Positions 44,430-57,185 of a stretch of DNA of 64,000 bases are shown piece by piece. Position numbers and translations under genes: made by a program. Numbering within the stretch: the first letter of the stretch is position 1; each line of letters begins with the position of its first letter. The stretch spans positions 164,204,118 to 164,268,117 of the forward strand of contig NC_073694.1 in assembly GCF_029784165.1 (NCBI RefSeq), written 5' to 3'. The stretch comes from Wyeomyia smithii (lineage: Eukaryota > Arthropoda > Insecta > Diptera > Culicidae). The notes below the pieces were generated by a model. The model did no database searches. It had not been told where the DNA came from and saw only the letters and a list, made by a program, of their open reading frames with translations.

Positions 44430-46088
44430 CCCCTGGCTGAAGCAAGCAAGCGCAACTGCTAGCTACATCCCTACCAAGGAGGTAGAAATCAACGGTGTGG
44501 TTACCTAGGAGAATTTCATTGTCGATGACATTTTGCGTCATGGGGTGGGCTGTTTCAAAAACCCCATGATGCAAAATGTGAAGATACTGGATTGCAAACA
44601 ATTACATTCAGTATCCATCGATGAATAGAAGAAGAAACTCTTGCTTTCGGATTACTTTCGGGAACCATTTACCGAGTCTGCACTGCCGAACTACATCCTT
44701 CTGGACAGGGTTCGTCTACCTGTATGCCTGTTTGTGCCACGGGTCATGCACTGCCAAAACTAAAAGCAGTTAGAGCACGCTGCAGCAAATGTCGAGGTAA
44801 TCATGCTTAAATCGCTTGCAGTGGGGACAATAAAAAATATCTTTATTGCGATGAAACATTATATGATATTTCGGCATGTCCCGGGTACAAACAGGGCATG
44901 TACTCGACAGAAAACATTTTTTCCTTTTTGGCAAGCGATGAGGGTACATCTGACGATCCTTTCGAAGGGTGTTCTTATGCCATGGCGGCAAGATCTAGAA
45001 AGAGAGGAATGATGAACTATCCTAAACTTTCTCGCAAAGGTTGTAAGATAACCCCTAGCAGAATGATCAATAAGTCAACACAAAAAAGAAGCGATGAAGT
45101 ACCCGAAGGTTTTAATTTCAAATCAAACCAGGAGTACTCACCGCTTCCTGGGACACCAGAAACCCCTCGCGCACCCATTTCTGGATCAGAAGATAAAGAA
45201 GAAACAGGGTTCATAAAATTCACTGATATTGTGGACTAGGTATTTAAAACATTCAACATACCAGATCCACTTCAAAACCATTCTTCTTGCCCTGCTATCT
45301 GCCCTTGCCCTGCAAAAATCTTTTCAAGCAACTAGCAGCAACTTGTCCCTTCATTTCAACTATCAAATCTTTCGATGACTAATACATCGAAAGAGGCTAA
45401 GAGTTTTGTCACTGTATTACAGTGAAATTGCAGAAGTATCATTCCCAAATTTGATCTATTTTCACATTTGATAAACACATACAATTGTGATGCGTTTGCG
45501 CTCTGCAAAACTTTCCTCAAATCAAATAACCAACTCAATTTACATGTTTTCAACATAGCTCGTGGAGACCAAGACTCACACAGTGGACGGGAAACTTTAA
45601 GGAATCAAGAAGTGCTATTATTTTTTTTTAGAATCGACCTCCCCTCGCTCTCGAATATTGAAGCCGTTGTCATTCAAACGAATATGAATGGATTGAACAG
45701 AGACAACTCGCTGATATTGCAAAATTGATTCCCGCGCTTTTTTTGGTATCGGGAGAATACTGGGGAAGCGACACGCGTACCTAATCCTCCAGGACATCAA
45801 AGCGTGCTTGACCTATCCCTCTACTCATCATCAGTAGTGTTAGATTGCCAATGGAAAGTAATCAATGATCCCCCCAGTAGTGATCATCTTCCAATCGTTA
45901 TCTCAATTGCTAATGGTTCAAATTTCCCGGATCCAATAAATACTTCATACGAACTTACCCGTAATATTGACTGGAAATGTTATGAGACTATTATAGCGGA
46001 ATCCATCAAGTCTCACGAGGAACTTCGTCCGGAAGAAGAATACGCGTTCCTTTCTGGTTTGATCATCAACGCCGTAACTCAAGCTTAG
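44430..46088 (+). pseudogene. Decayed I-clade LINE copy (gag plus endonuclease end)
   Basis: This is a diverged relative of the element at 15-20.7 kb, broken by many stops. Readable gag pieces are YIPTKEVEINGVVT, GVGCFKNPMMQNVKILDCKQL (in two pieces), LLDRVRLPVCLFVPRVMHCQN, and the tail FIKFTDIVD. A start of ORF2 with LQ*NCRSI follows, and an endonuclease end at 45804-46088 reads LDLSLYSSSVVLDCQWKVI, SSDHLPIVISIANGS and YELTRNIDWKCYE. The match stops at NAVTQA (46088), where a transposase remnant begins. RT and RNase H are missing; the extreme 3' end reappears at about 46916. Confidence 0.8.
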
Positions 46089-46670
46089 ACGCGTGTAGAC
46101 ATGTGTTTGAGTTCTTTCTTCGTTTTATTCATCAACTGCTCCTGAGTTTTCGCGACAACATTGTTGGAGTAGATCTTACGCTTCAGGTTTGCCTAGAAAT
46201 GTTCGATGGGCCGCAACTTGGAGACGTTGGGCGGGTTCGCCAACTTGGGTACCACATCGATGTTCAGCCGCTCTAATGGACCGTGGTCAGATCCGGCCAA
46301 AATAACCCCTTTTTTGGCCTTATGGTATTTCTTGATGAACGACAAAACTTCCGGCAGGCACTTTGTACTACAAATTTCCCCGTTCACGGCCAGTCCGGAG
46401 CGGAAGAAGTGCGGCTTTGACTTCCTCTTCTAAATAACAGCAGCACCTTCTTGGTGAACTTGGTGTGTGAAATAATCTTCACCTCGGTGCTCACTTCCTT
46501 CGTGGGGGGAAATAAAATACGAAGTGCCCTGCCATCTAGGGTAAGATAGGTCTCATAGTCTATTACCACTGCCACGTCGCGATATACCGGAAAAATCGAC
46601 TTGACCATCCAATTCAGGCGCAGCCGCTGCGTCATAGCCTGCAGCTACAAGACCATGGGTTTCTATGATT
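46089..46670 (-). pseudogene. IS630/Tc1/mariner-type transposase remnant
   Basis: Minus-strand fragments in alternating frames follow the order of a DDE transposase of the mosquito ITm type. VVIDYETYLTLDG contains the first catalytic aspartate region. TKFTKKVLLLF and VNGEICSTKCLPEVLSFIKKYH follow, then GLFWPDL with the second aspartate, and IDVVPKLANPPNVSKLRPIEHF with the catalytic glutamate. The C terminus runs as ANLKRKIYSNNVVAKTQEQL (the stop before it is TAG in place of the usual W codon). The N-terminal helix-turn-helix part was not recognised. Frameshifts and stops make it dead. It sits between the two parts of an I-clade copy. Confidence 0.75.
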
Positions 46671-46915
46671 GATTATGCATAAGTAGTTTCGTCAGTGCGT
46701 GTGAAAGTAAACCCATGAAAAATCAGCCATTTTTGTTCATTTTTTACCGTAAACGTTGTCTGATGACTAACAGTTGACAGACTAACCGAGGAAATCGGTG
46801 TACCGCACACTGGTAATTGTATGTTACCTTTCACAGCGCTAGATTTTGGATCTTCCGTCTTTGTGGAAAGCACCGCCGTACAGGCGTGTCCCCACTTTTA
46901 CTAAAGCTAAAACCA

Positions 46916-47060
46916 GTCCCTCATATATGTGTTCTTGCAATACATCCATGCCCCATTCTAGCCCCACTCCTTTCCACCCATTTCAACGGCAAGAACACGT
47001 TTGGACCCCCGATTCAGAACCAGCAACTAGGTTCCGCACGATACCAGCAACTAGAAGACC
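46916..47060 (+). pseudogene. 3' end of the decayed I-clade LINE copy
   Basis: SLIYVFLQYIHAPF and a stop match the ORF2 C terminus SLIYVFLKSIHAPV of the 15-20.7 kb element. The next 100 bases match its 3' untranslated region (AAGAACACGTT, ACCAGCAACTAG, GCACGATA words). This is the far side of the copy starting at 44430. Confidence 0.7.
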
Positions 47061-47105
47061 AAAATCCCTTTTCCCCAGCTCTTGCAGGTTCAGCAGAGCA
47101 TAACA

Positions 47106-47346
47106 CATATGCTTCTCATTATTCATCTCAACAGCTTGGTGCACCTATATCCATCTTATTACTCTCATTTGTCCAATTTACCGTCGAATTTCCACAAATT
47201 TTTGAAAGTATATCTATTTGCTCCTCTATTTTTTCAAGTGGCTGAAAGTTTTACGTTGAAAATATGGTAAAATTCGACGATAAATTGATCAAAAAGGCGT
47301 GATGAGATTAATATAGGTACTGAGATGAATATAGGAGCGGTTACCC
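47106..47346 (-). mobile_element. TA-flanked MITE, copy 2
   Basis: This matches 28615-28856 in reverse orientation. GGAGCGGTTACCC at 47334-47346 is followed by TA (47347-47348). The other terminus is degraded: ATTATTCATCTCAACAGC is present but the outer GGTAATCGCTCC has drifted. The body with TGGTGCACCTATAT and AAAATTCGACGATAAATTG matches copy 1. Confidence 0.75.
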
Positions 47347-47349
47347 TAC

Positions 47350-48105
47350 GTGCTTTCAAAGATAAACACATATTTTTAATTGAAGTCATAAAACTCAGTT
47401 TTGCACATCGCAGTACTACAGTACTCGTGAGGTTAAGAAACGGGATGTTGTTGGCTATTGAAAATTGTTGGCGTTATAGTAGGTAAATAGGATATCCGTG
47501 ATGCCATTTACCTTTTCAAGAAAATTTAAAACTCCAACTCAACCATTTTTAATTACCCTGAATACACAAAATGTAGGCTCATCTGGGATTGAAATCTGTC
47601 AAACACCCTTGTAATAATTCGCCATGCGAAAACACTACAGGTAAATCCTTTTAAAGCAGTTATATGTTTATTCTACATTCATACCTGAAAATTCGCTCAA
47701 CTTTATCAGCATAATAGTTTTCACAAACAGTTGAAGGATGGTTTAAGGTAAATGATTATCTTATGGTATATTTTTTAATCACTTGGAAGAAATGTAGAAC
47801 AGCGGTCAAATTCAACATTGCTCCAGAAAGTGTTTGCGGCCCTGAGAAAAGCCTAACCAATTTGTACTTGGCTGAAGGAATGAAACAATTTATTTCGATC
47901 TAGTTTATTCTGTAACAGCTTTAGTCTAGCCAAGCTTCAGACCCAGCGTGCTTGGCATGCTCTCCTGGCAACAGTAAACATACGGAAGTCTGAACTTGGT
48001 TACTTTACCAGTTCTCTTTGGTTCCATCCTAACGATATGCTTTGTGACGGTAATACAGTTGACGAAAAACTATAGACAGTTACGAAAATTAGAAATACGC
48101 TTTCA
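47350..48105. other. Unique DNA, no supported gene
   Basis: Nothing recognised. Confidence 0.4.
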
Positions 48106-48108
48106 TTC

Positions 48109-48256
48109 TTAACCCTCTAGTGCCTAGTGCCGCCTTCAGACGGTCTTCAGTTGAATATCTAAGAGGCTTCAATAAGAACTTAAAAAATGTTCATGAAGCT
48201 TCAAAGTGACTTTTTCGAAATCCGTCCAAAAACTAATTTGGGTACTAGAGGGTTAA
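48109..48256. mobile_element. TTAA-flanked MITE, 140 bp
   Basis: TTAA occurs at both edges (48109-48112 and 48253-48256). Inside are inverted termini CCCTCTAGTGCC and GGGTACTAGAGGG (12 of 13 matching when complemented). It is non-coding. The TTAA duplication and CCY-type ends fit a piggyBac-mobilised MITE. Confidence 0.8.
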
Positions 48257-48259
48257 ATA

Positions 48260-49490
48260 AAATAAAATTTTCATGATTTCATGAATATTGTCGAAACTGC
48301 AATAAAGGTCAGAAATTTAGATAATTCTGCCGCTATCTGTTGCAATCTGCATAGTTTGCATTGCCGTAAATAGTCAATCATGTTTATTCATGATGTTTTC
48401 ACTTGGATTTCAATGATTTTCAGTTTTGCATTACAGTTTCTTTTGCATCACAGTTTAAAACAGACCGTCAGCTTTTTTCAGGTGAGATCAATATCATTGG
48501 AATCGATCTGTGAGCGCTTGTCATCGTCTCAATTTGTAATATCATATTGTGAGACAATAAAAATACCAGCAGTATACTTTACAACAGTTCGGTTCCCATT
48601 CCGAGCGACACGAACACCCTGCGAATCGTTTCCTATCACTGACGGATAAAATCCTCCATGTCTTTCATACTAAATTTGCTCTATCAGTATGCCGTAATTG
48701 CATTCGTTACCACTCCTAGCTACTGCACTTCTGGGTGATAGCCGGCTGCAAGCTGATCTTTCAGTTTCTCCATAAATCCCCGAGGCTGTCGTGACAATTG
48801 TTGTTATAAATTGGATCTCAAGTGAAACATTGAAGGGAGCAGCAATTTATTACTGTTCGTGCTCAAAGTGGAAGCTGGAAAAAGTAGAAGAATCACGAAT
48901 TAAGTCGTCGAAGTTCGAGTTATTCAAATTAATAGGAGGGACTGCACTAGCTTCGTTCGCATCTGATTTATACCGTGACAGAACTGGTAGTATGATGTTT
49001 CGGAAAATTGTGATTAGCCAGTAAGCTATATCATTATATCTCTTGTGATTTTGCATGTACTAATTTTAGCCAACTGGTACAATCTGTTTTTCTGTTGAAA
49101 TAAATTTGCTCTCGATTATGATGATGATGTTGATGAGAGTCCAGCGCAGAAAATCCAGTTTTTGTTGCCAGCTCCTGGAGCATTTGCTTTCTAATATTTT
49201 ATGTACGAAAAACACACGAGTCACACTAGACCCAGTGTCTGCTAGGCTGTAGAGTCTACTCAGGAAAAACATTTTCCAGAAATGAACTAGTACTTTACAG
49301 TACGATACAGTACAAAAATACTTAGTGTTGGTTTTTGCAGTATTATATTAAATCTGCACTTAATTATGACACATGATAGTGCTGCACTGACAGCTAATCT
49401 AAAAGTTTACTACCTGACATTATCATTACAAACTCAAGAATCTTAAATAACGACAATGCCGACAATTGACCAAAGAGCCCCCGTTACACC
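48260..49490. other. Unique DNA, no supported gene
   Basis: Short frames only. Confidence 0.4.
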
Positions 49491-49494
49491 CCTG

Positions 49495-49870
49495 TACTGA
49501 TTGTTCGGGGCGGCCATCGAATGCGGTTGAAGCGATAAAATCAGCTCAACCTCTCAGTCTTGCTGAAACTGAAGTCACCGCAATAGTTTTATCCGGCTTT
49601 CAGCAGCGGTAGCTTCAGTAGCTTTTGGCTCGGGGGAAGGTGCGACGACGGACGGAGGGCCGTCATTTAGTTAAACCGTAGCTTGTGTACTTAGCGTACT
49701 TAGCGAGTGTTGTTGATGTGATTTGCGACGGCGGAGATTGAAAATGTTCCAGCTAACGGCGGCTGCAGACTGCTATCGCCAGTCGAGTGGCGCTTAGTGC
49801 TATCCGTTGGGAAGGTTCATATTTGTCTTGGAAGCTAGACAATAATTTCCATGAGTCACAAGGTTCTATT
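49495..49870. other. GC-richer island, possible 5' region
   Basis: This block is clearly GC-richer than its flanks, with direct words such as GTACTTAGCGTACTTAGCG near 49690 and GGCGGCGGAG-like segments. It may be a promoter or 5' untranslated exon, but no TATA, initiator spacing or coding exon is convincing. Confidence 0.25.
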
Positions 49871-49879
49871 GTTTTGTGT

Positions 49880-51690
49880 CGTAGAATTTTTTCGTCAATA
49901 AAAATTTGCTTGTCTGCAATATATGTAATTCAAATTGAATTAGTTTCCTAAAATCAAAACCACTCAAATCACTTAAAAGAAGGAAAGAGCTCCAAAAATG
50001 GAAAGCAAATGTAAGGTCGTATTTGATTTTACTTTTCTTAAGCTTAAAAATTAGAGCTTTTTTAACATATCCTTTCGATGTCAACACCTGCCGCTATGCC
50101 GCATTAAGCCGTACTTGGTTCTACAAGTTCTCTAATGACAACTTATCCAAACTGTTCTAATATTGAATCATTATTTTGAGAATTTTGGCATTTTTGTCAT
50201 TTTTATTAGATTAGACATTTTTATTAGATTTTCCCATTCGTGTGTTAGTTTGTTTAGAATTACGACTAAATTGTGAAAAAAAGGTTTATGAAAAGAGAAA
50301 ATCGATGGTTACATCTCCATTTCACCTGTGACATCTCTAGCAATATTGTAAATATTAATTTTGTTTTTTCGAAATAACTGACACTGGGAAAACAAACTTT
50401 TTTCAGGGAAAAAAATTTAAAAAAATTATCTAAAACAACAAATAATTTGAAAGATGGTGAAGTTGTTATGGTGTGCGATTTCACAGACTACTATTCATTT
50501 GTTCTTCGTTGTTCTTAATTCAGAATCTGGAGAATGGAAAACACAAATATGTATAGAAAAAAACTTTACAAGTCTTTGTAAGTTCGAAATTAAATATAAC
50601 GCAGATGAAGAGTGGCATTTTTTGCGTTTTCTCATGGCAAGGGTCCGTGCGATGCAATTGGTGGCAGATTAAAAACAAATGGCAAGAAACGCAAGTTTAA
50701 CTAAAGAACATGAATATCCCATTACAAGCAATTGATTGAGCTAAGCAGAAAATTAATGTTAATTTATCAAAAATTTTATTTTGTTGAGTATTATATAAAG
50801 AATATAAACAAGGAGCAGTTTCTAAGAATCGAACATAATAACCAATACCCAAAAGCATCACTCTTTTGCTCCGATTTCAGGAAATATGGTACAAGCGAAA
50901 AAAATACAAAAAACTCTTTTTTCTAAATTGAAACTTAGTGATTATTCTTAATTTTGTCAGTCAAAAATGTTTTTTTTTTCACAGTGTATATTTTTATTAT
51001 GAAACTCATTCTCGGACAGTTTTTTCTATACAATCAAAGGTTTCTGAGCTACCATGCGCTGAATAAAACCTATGTAAAAACGCATACGCTCTTTTAGAAA
51101 ATAACTCATAGGTCTAAAAGATCTCTCCATCTGTGCAAAATGCTCAGTTTGCTAAACCAAATACGTGGGCAAAGTTTCATTCAAATAAAAAATAATCAAT
51201 ATTCGATCACAGACAAACATACATGCCTCTTCGAACGAAAATCCTGCGAAATCTGCGTCCTTATTCGAAACGTTACACTCATGCGCCATCATGTGAGCTT
51301 ATTGACTACTAACTTATTTTCGTAAAACGGTTTTTGGCTTAGCTAAAGGGTGTACACGCTTGCTCAAAGCAACAAAAGCGGCATTACTGATGGTTTTTGT
51401 CTTTGATGAAGAATGTGCACGCTTGCTTATAGCGATACTAGCGGCATTATTGTCGACTAAGCAAAATTTTAAAATTATCGTTATTTTTTGGTCGATGAGA
51501 TCGTCATCGAGATGCTCCTCTGTTTGTCTGTGATTCGATAATATGTCATTTCAAGCGATTTCGCTCTGTTGGAAAATCGGCAAACAACGTTTTTTGACAA
51601 GCACAAGACAAACGGCATAAAATCATTGAGAAAGAACAACTTAAAACAGGAAAAAATGTTAAAAAACAGACCATATGTGGAAAATACAAG
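49880..51690. other. AT-rich unique DNA, no supported gene
   Basis: Short frames only. A weak direct similarity exists between 51340-51385 and 51400-51455 (GTACACGCTTGCT, GCGGCATTA words). Confidence 0.4.
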
Positions 51691-51779
51691 AATTTCAGTT
51701 TGGGAACCAGAAATTAAAACTGACAAAACATGAAAAAATCAAACCAAAAAACAACAGAAGGAGAAAACATTCGATATAA

Positions 51780-53860
51780 AACTAAAAATTAACTTGGTAA
51801 CAGAGAATAATAATAGACATGGATAATCGTACATTGAAAAAGAGATGATGAAGGAAAAAGAGGAAACCTGACAGTCTAAAGTATAAGAATAGGAAAAATA
51901 GAAAAAAATACATGAACAGGAGATCAGAAAAATAGACAATTCAAAATATAATACGAAAATAATAGCAGGAAACAGAAAACAAAAATATATAAACGAGAAG
52001 GATAAACAAAACTTGAAAAAAGCAGTATAGGCAGGGAAAAGAAGTATGAGAATGATAAAAACCGAAAATATACAAAAAAATGAACTAGGGAACAGAAAAC
52101 ATGGGAGACGTGAATAATAACACACTTAAAAGAGAAATGAAGAAAGAAAAAAGAGGATATCAGATAGTCTGTAGCACAAGAAAAGATAAAAAAAATGAAC
52201 GCCATAAAAGCAAGTAAAAATTAAAAACTCGGTATAACAGAAGCACAAAAAACCCAAAAAAGTAACACGGATATAATGGCAAGAAATAGGGAACATAAAT
52301 TACAAACGAGAAGAGTAAATTTGAAAACGAGAAAACCAAATTAAAAAAATAAAACAAAATTTAAAAACGTAGTTATAGCAGAAAAAAGAAATATGAGAAT
52401 GACAAAATATCTTGCCGACAAGTGAAAAGTGGCAGCAAAATTCTTCCATAAGAAAAAAGGGGTAAATAGTCAAATATAGGGAAAACGTTCAGAAAATATA
52501 TAATGAAAAATATACGTTAGGAAATATTCAGAATAAACTGACAAAAGTAGCACAAACCTAACCTAAAACAAAACTCAAATTATGAAAATAAAAAAAGAAT
52601 ATCGAAGAAAGAGACAATCAGTAGAACAATATTTATTTCTGAAAAAAACATTCGAATTAAAAAAAGGCAAATGAAGATACCAATTAAGACAAATCTTAAA
52701 ACTGAAAAGATAATTGATGAAATACAAACACTTATGTTTACATAAACAGAAACAAAAAAACTTAAGGTAAACGAAGAAAACAGAAAATTAAAATAAGTAA
52801 AAACGAGCCAATAAAGTTGTTAAAGTTGGAATTTTGAGGAGATAAAAAAGATTAAAAAACAAATAATACTTACAATTAAATTTGATAGTAGAAATCAATA
52901 GAAGCCAGAAAACTAAGTTAAAACGCAAATGAAAACTCGAAATAACTTATACTTCAAATATCGGAAATTATAATCAAGAAACCACAACAAAATAAAAAAA
53001 ATTAAATAAAAAGGGGAAGAAAGTAAAAGTAGACAACTGAACGATATAAAAAAAATCAAAACTTTAAAAAACTTGAAATCATGATAGAATACAAGTGGAA
53101 CATATAACGAAGAATGAAACAGAATATTGAAAGCAAAAACAAAACTACAATACATAGAATCATGAAAACTAATATAGCAAAATAAAAGAAAACAGGAGGA
53201 ATGAAAACCATCAGAAATCTGGAATACAGGCCAACGAAACAAGCTGAAAATAAGATAAAATAACAACTGAAATACATGCATATCTGATAAAACAGAAGAA
53301 AATATTGCAGAAAATCAAAGCTAGAGGTACAGGGATACAAAAAAAAAAAACAGAGGCAGACAAGAAATCGGATTAAAAGAAAAATTGAAAATCTGGCAAC
53401 AAAAATGGGTAAACATTAATAAAGACAAGCAAAAATCAACCGGGAAGTCGAACGACAGAAAATCAATGTAAACACAAAACACAATTCGGAAAACAAATAA
53501 GAATAAAATAACAGTAAAGATAAAAAACAGAGAGATTATAGTTGTATGGATATCAAAATAAAAAATGCGGTAGGAGTCAACAAAAACCTTCGAAAGCAAG
53601 AAAACAAAAAAAAAATAAAGCATTTATATAAGAACACAAAAAAGGCAAACAGATTTACATTGTTCAATATGTGTGAAATTGCAAAAAATAGCAAAAAAAA
53701 ACACAAATAAAACATAACATAAGTCAGAAGAAAAAAGAGAAAATATAGAGTCAAAAAACAGAAGCATTGAAGTCTAAAACAGAAAAATACATACAGAAAC
53801 AGAAGCAATACAATTTAAATAGAAAATCTGAAAGATATTGTCATAAAGGAGAACAACAAA
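51780..53860 (+). repeat. A-rich long-period tandem repeat, unit 1
   Basis: This strand is overwhelmingly A with G/C interruptions and few Ts. Ordered blocks recur about 2.07-2.3 kb downstream: CATGAACAGGAGATCAGA (51910) with CATGAGCAGGAGATCAGA (53980), GAACTAGGGAACAGA (52081) with the same (54182), AAAGTGGCAGC (52420) with the same (54520), AATGAAAACTCGAAATAAC (52930) with the same (54992). Within the unit a shorter module (ACATG-AATA-CACA...AGTCTGTAG) also repeats about 285 bases apart. Confidence 0.75.
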
Positions 53861-56200
53861 ACAGAGAGTGCAGAGAATAACCAGAGACATGTACAATAGC
53901 ACATTACAAATCAGAAGAAAGAGGAAAAAGGTAATCGGAAAGTCTGTAGTAGAGGAATACAAAAAAAAGTATAAAATACATGAGCAGGAGATCAGAGATA
54001 TAGACAATCCAAAATATAACACGGAAATAAGGACGGAAGTGGAAGATAAAAATTGAAAACGAGAAGGAAAAATAGAGACATGAGAAATTCAAGATAATAA
54101 AATAGAACACTGCTTTTTAAACGCAGTATAAGAAGAAAATAGAAACAATAGAATGACAAGAACCAAAAATTAACTAAGAACTGAACTAGGGAACAGAGAA
54201 CAAAAGAGACATGAACAATAGCACACTAAACATAATAAATAAAGAAAGATAAATAAATAAATCAGATAGCTTATGGCACAAGAATAGAGAGAGCAGAGTG
54301 AAGCTCTTTAAAGCAAATTAATGTTAAAAGATCAAGAAAACAGATAAACAAATGTCATAAATTCATAAATTAAATCATAAATAAATAAAAAATCATAAAT
54401 AAAATGGGCAAATTTTTAAATGAAAAAGTCAAGATGATTAAATAAAACAAAATTTACAAAAGCAGTAAAAACAGAGAAAAGAAACATGAGAAAGACAAAA
54501 CATCCAGCCACTAAGTTGAAAGTGGCAGCGAAAAACTTCCAAATGAAAATGAAAAATAACGTACCGAAACTTAAGGATATAATTAAAATAAACTAACAAA
54601 AGGTGGTACAAACCTAATAGCAAACAAAACTCAAATTGTGAGAATGAAAAAAAAAAAAACAAAGAAAGAAACAATCAGTAAAACAAAATTTATTTTTGTA
54701 AATGAAAACCGTAAACTGACATGAAAATCAATCAAATACAAACATTTATATATATACAGAAACAGAAGAAAAAAAGTAAACAATCATAGATCCAAAGGTT
54801 TAAAACTAAGATAGCGCGATATAAGCGAAGAATACAAAAAAATAAGTGAATAGGTAACACGTATATAAAAAAAATAACAAAGAGGCAGAACGTTTTCAAA
54901 CGAACAGAGTTGGATTTGTAAGGAAACAAAATAAAATGCAAAGTAAAAATAAATTTGAAAAAAAATCAATAAAGCTAAGCATAAACGACAAATGAAAACT
55001 CGAAATAACTGAGACGCAAAATACACAGAAGACAAATTCGGAAAAGATAGTCAAGAAAACAGAGAAAAGATCGGAATGAAGTAGCAAACATCTAACAAAA
55101 ACACGAAAAAAAGAAAGCAACTGAACGAAAAAAAAACAAAATTTCTAAAAACCTCAATTGCAGGAAGAAAATAAGCCGAACATAAAACGAGCAATGAAGC
55201 AGAACATTGAAATCAAAAATAAAATTATAAAATCATACAAACTTTAAGCATAATGAAAGAAAACCGAAGGAATCAAAATTCGCAGTCAGAAATCGAGAAT
55301 ACCGACAAACGAAAAAAGCTGAAAATGAGATAATCAGAACAACTGAAATACGTGCATATATCGTGGAAAAAATATAAAACAAAAGAGTCAGGTGGGAGTA
55401 ACAGAGATACAAAAAAGGGAACCTGAAACCAAAAAAAGCTGGCAGACGATAACTCGGAATAAATGAAATATCGAAAATCAGGCTACAAAAAACGGACATG
55501 AGAAAACAACATGCAACTAAAATCAAGAAAAATAGCAAAAGAGTAGATAAACTAAAGGAAACAAAGAAGCGCTGAAATAGATAACAAAATTAACAAGAAA
55601 GCAGTAATGATAACAAGCAAAAATCCAGAAGATCGTTGGGATAAAACCAGCAACGTAAGAAACAGAGAACAAAAATTAATCGAGAAAGTCCGAAGAAACA
55701 GGCTGATGAAACTAGTAAGATTCTGTAAAAGCAGGATAATTCAAATACAAAGCAAAAAACAATCGAGAATTTGGACGAAAGAGATTCGATGCAAACACAA
55801 AAATCAACAAAAAATCGGAAAACAAATTAGAATAAAATAATGGTAGATAGTAATGGTAATATTATATGGATAGAGAAACATCAAAACAAAAAAGGCGGAA
55901 GGATATAAAAAAAGCTTGGAAAGCAAGCAAAAAATTAACGTTTATACAAGAATTCAGAAAAAAAAACACAAAGAAAATCAAAATCAGCAGAACAAGCAAA
56001 CAAAAATATATTGTAGAATATCTGTAAAGTTGCAGAAAATAAAAAGAAGTTCACAACAGGAAAAAGCACGACAACTAACTTGGAGAAAGTAATACAAAAA
56101 ATAGAAAATCTGCGAGACATTGGCATAGAGTCAACTGAAAAGAAAGGACAATTCAAAAATAAGAATAGAAATAAACAGAAAATTGAAAAACAAAAATAGT
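53861..56200 (+). repeat. A-rich long-period tandem repeat, unit 2
   Basis: This unit follows the same order of blocks as unit 1, ending with a CGGAAAACAAAT-AGAATAAAATAA block (53490 against 55815) and an AGAAAATCTG block (53820 against 56105). Units are diverged but collinear over their full length, so this is an old tandem duplication or two members of a larger array. There is no coding potential; minus-strand frames rich in F, L, S and Y arise from the base bias. Confidence 0.7.
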
Positions 56201-56499
56201 AAGCAAAAAACAGTTGAACAGAAAATATTACTGCACTAAGCCTCAACAGTTTTCAAGTACCGAGCAATAACTATTTAAAAAAATCGTTCCCAAAATTATT
56301 TAAAAATTGCTAATATGGTGAATATTTAATTCCCATAAAGATGTCTTCTTTGATCATCAATTCTGTGAAAACAATAAGGCAAGATGTATTAATCGAATTG
56401 TCGATGTTCAGAGACTTCATGAAGTTTCCCGTATCAAACGTATATTATCTTTGCTAGGGACACTAAAATTCACAAAAATGGCTAAATAGATATAATCTT

Positions 56500-57183
56500 T
56501 TTTCCAGTTTGAGCTTTAGTGTAATTTTATTCGCTTTTGTCGACCAGTGTTTTCTTTGACTTTTCGTCATTGTTTTTTTTTGTTGGTATTTCTGTGCTCC
56601 TCCGCGTTTCTGAATTTGTTTTCAAATTTATCGATTGTGTTATATCGATAATATATATCGTAATTATTGTCATATGAGCCGTCTTTGTAACTTCGATCGT
56701 ATCCGTCATGTTTGTGATTTTTATGCCTTTTGTTTTATATTTTTTTGTAATTATTATTTTTTTATCCCTGTAACGTTTTCCATTGCTTAGTTTTTATCAT
56801 TTCAAATATTTTGAATATACTGTTCCTGTTTTGTTTGATCATTTTGAACAAATATATTTTTCTATCATTTTTTCATGTGTTTCATATATGTCAAAACGAT
56901 TAAAATTCATCATTTATGTTTTTTAAGGAAATTCTGTTTTTTTCATATATTGGCCTTTTTATCATTCATGTCATTTTCGACATTTTATCATTTTTATCAT
57001 TAATGCCAATTGTTGCGATTTTAATTTTTATAATTTTTGAGGTTTTCGTCATTTCTGTCCATTTATATTCGTCTTGCTTTTGTCAGTTTTTTAATTTGCG
57101 TTTTGTCATTTTCGCGACTTTGTCCTGTCATATGTTTTCAATTTCATCGTTATTGTCATTTAGTTTATTTTTCACATACTCGT
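56500..57183 (+). repeat. T-rich low-complexity block
   Basis: This has the opposite base polarity to 51.8-56.2 kb, dominated by degenerate GTCATTTTTGTCATT-type words. The texture is the reverse complement of the A-rich block at 8955-9338. It continues after the SINE to about 57660. Confidence 0.55.
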
Positions 57184-57185
57184 CG

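Noticed and set aside
51739..55538. Series of minus-strand ORFs rich in F, L, S and Y resembling membrane proteins
   Set aside because: They arise from the A-rich plus strand, overlap each other in several frames, and have no starts, conserved spacing or real hydrophobic-segment pattern.
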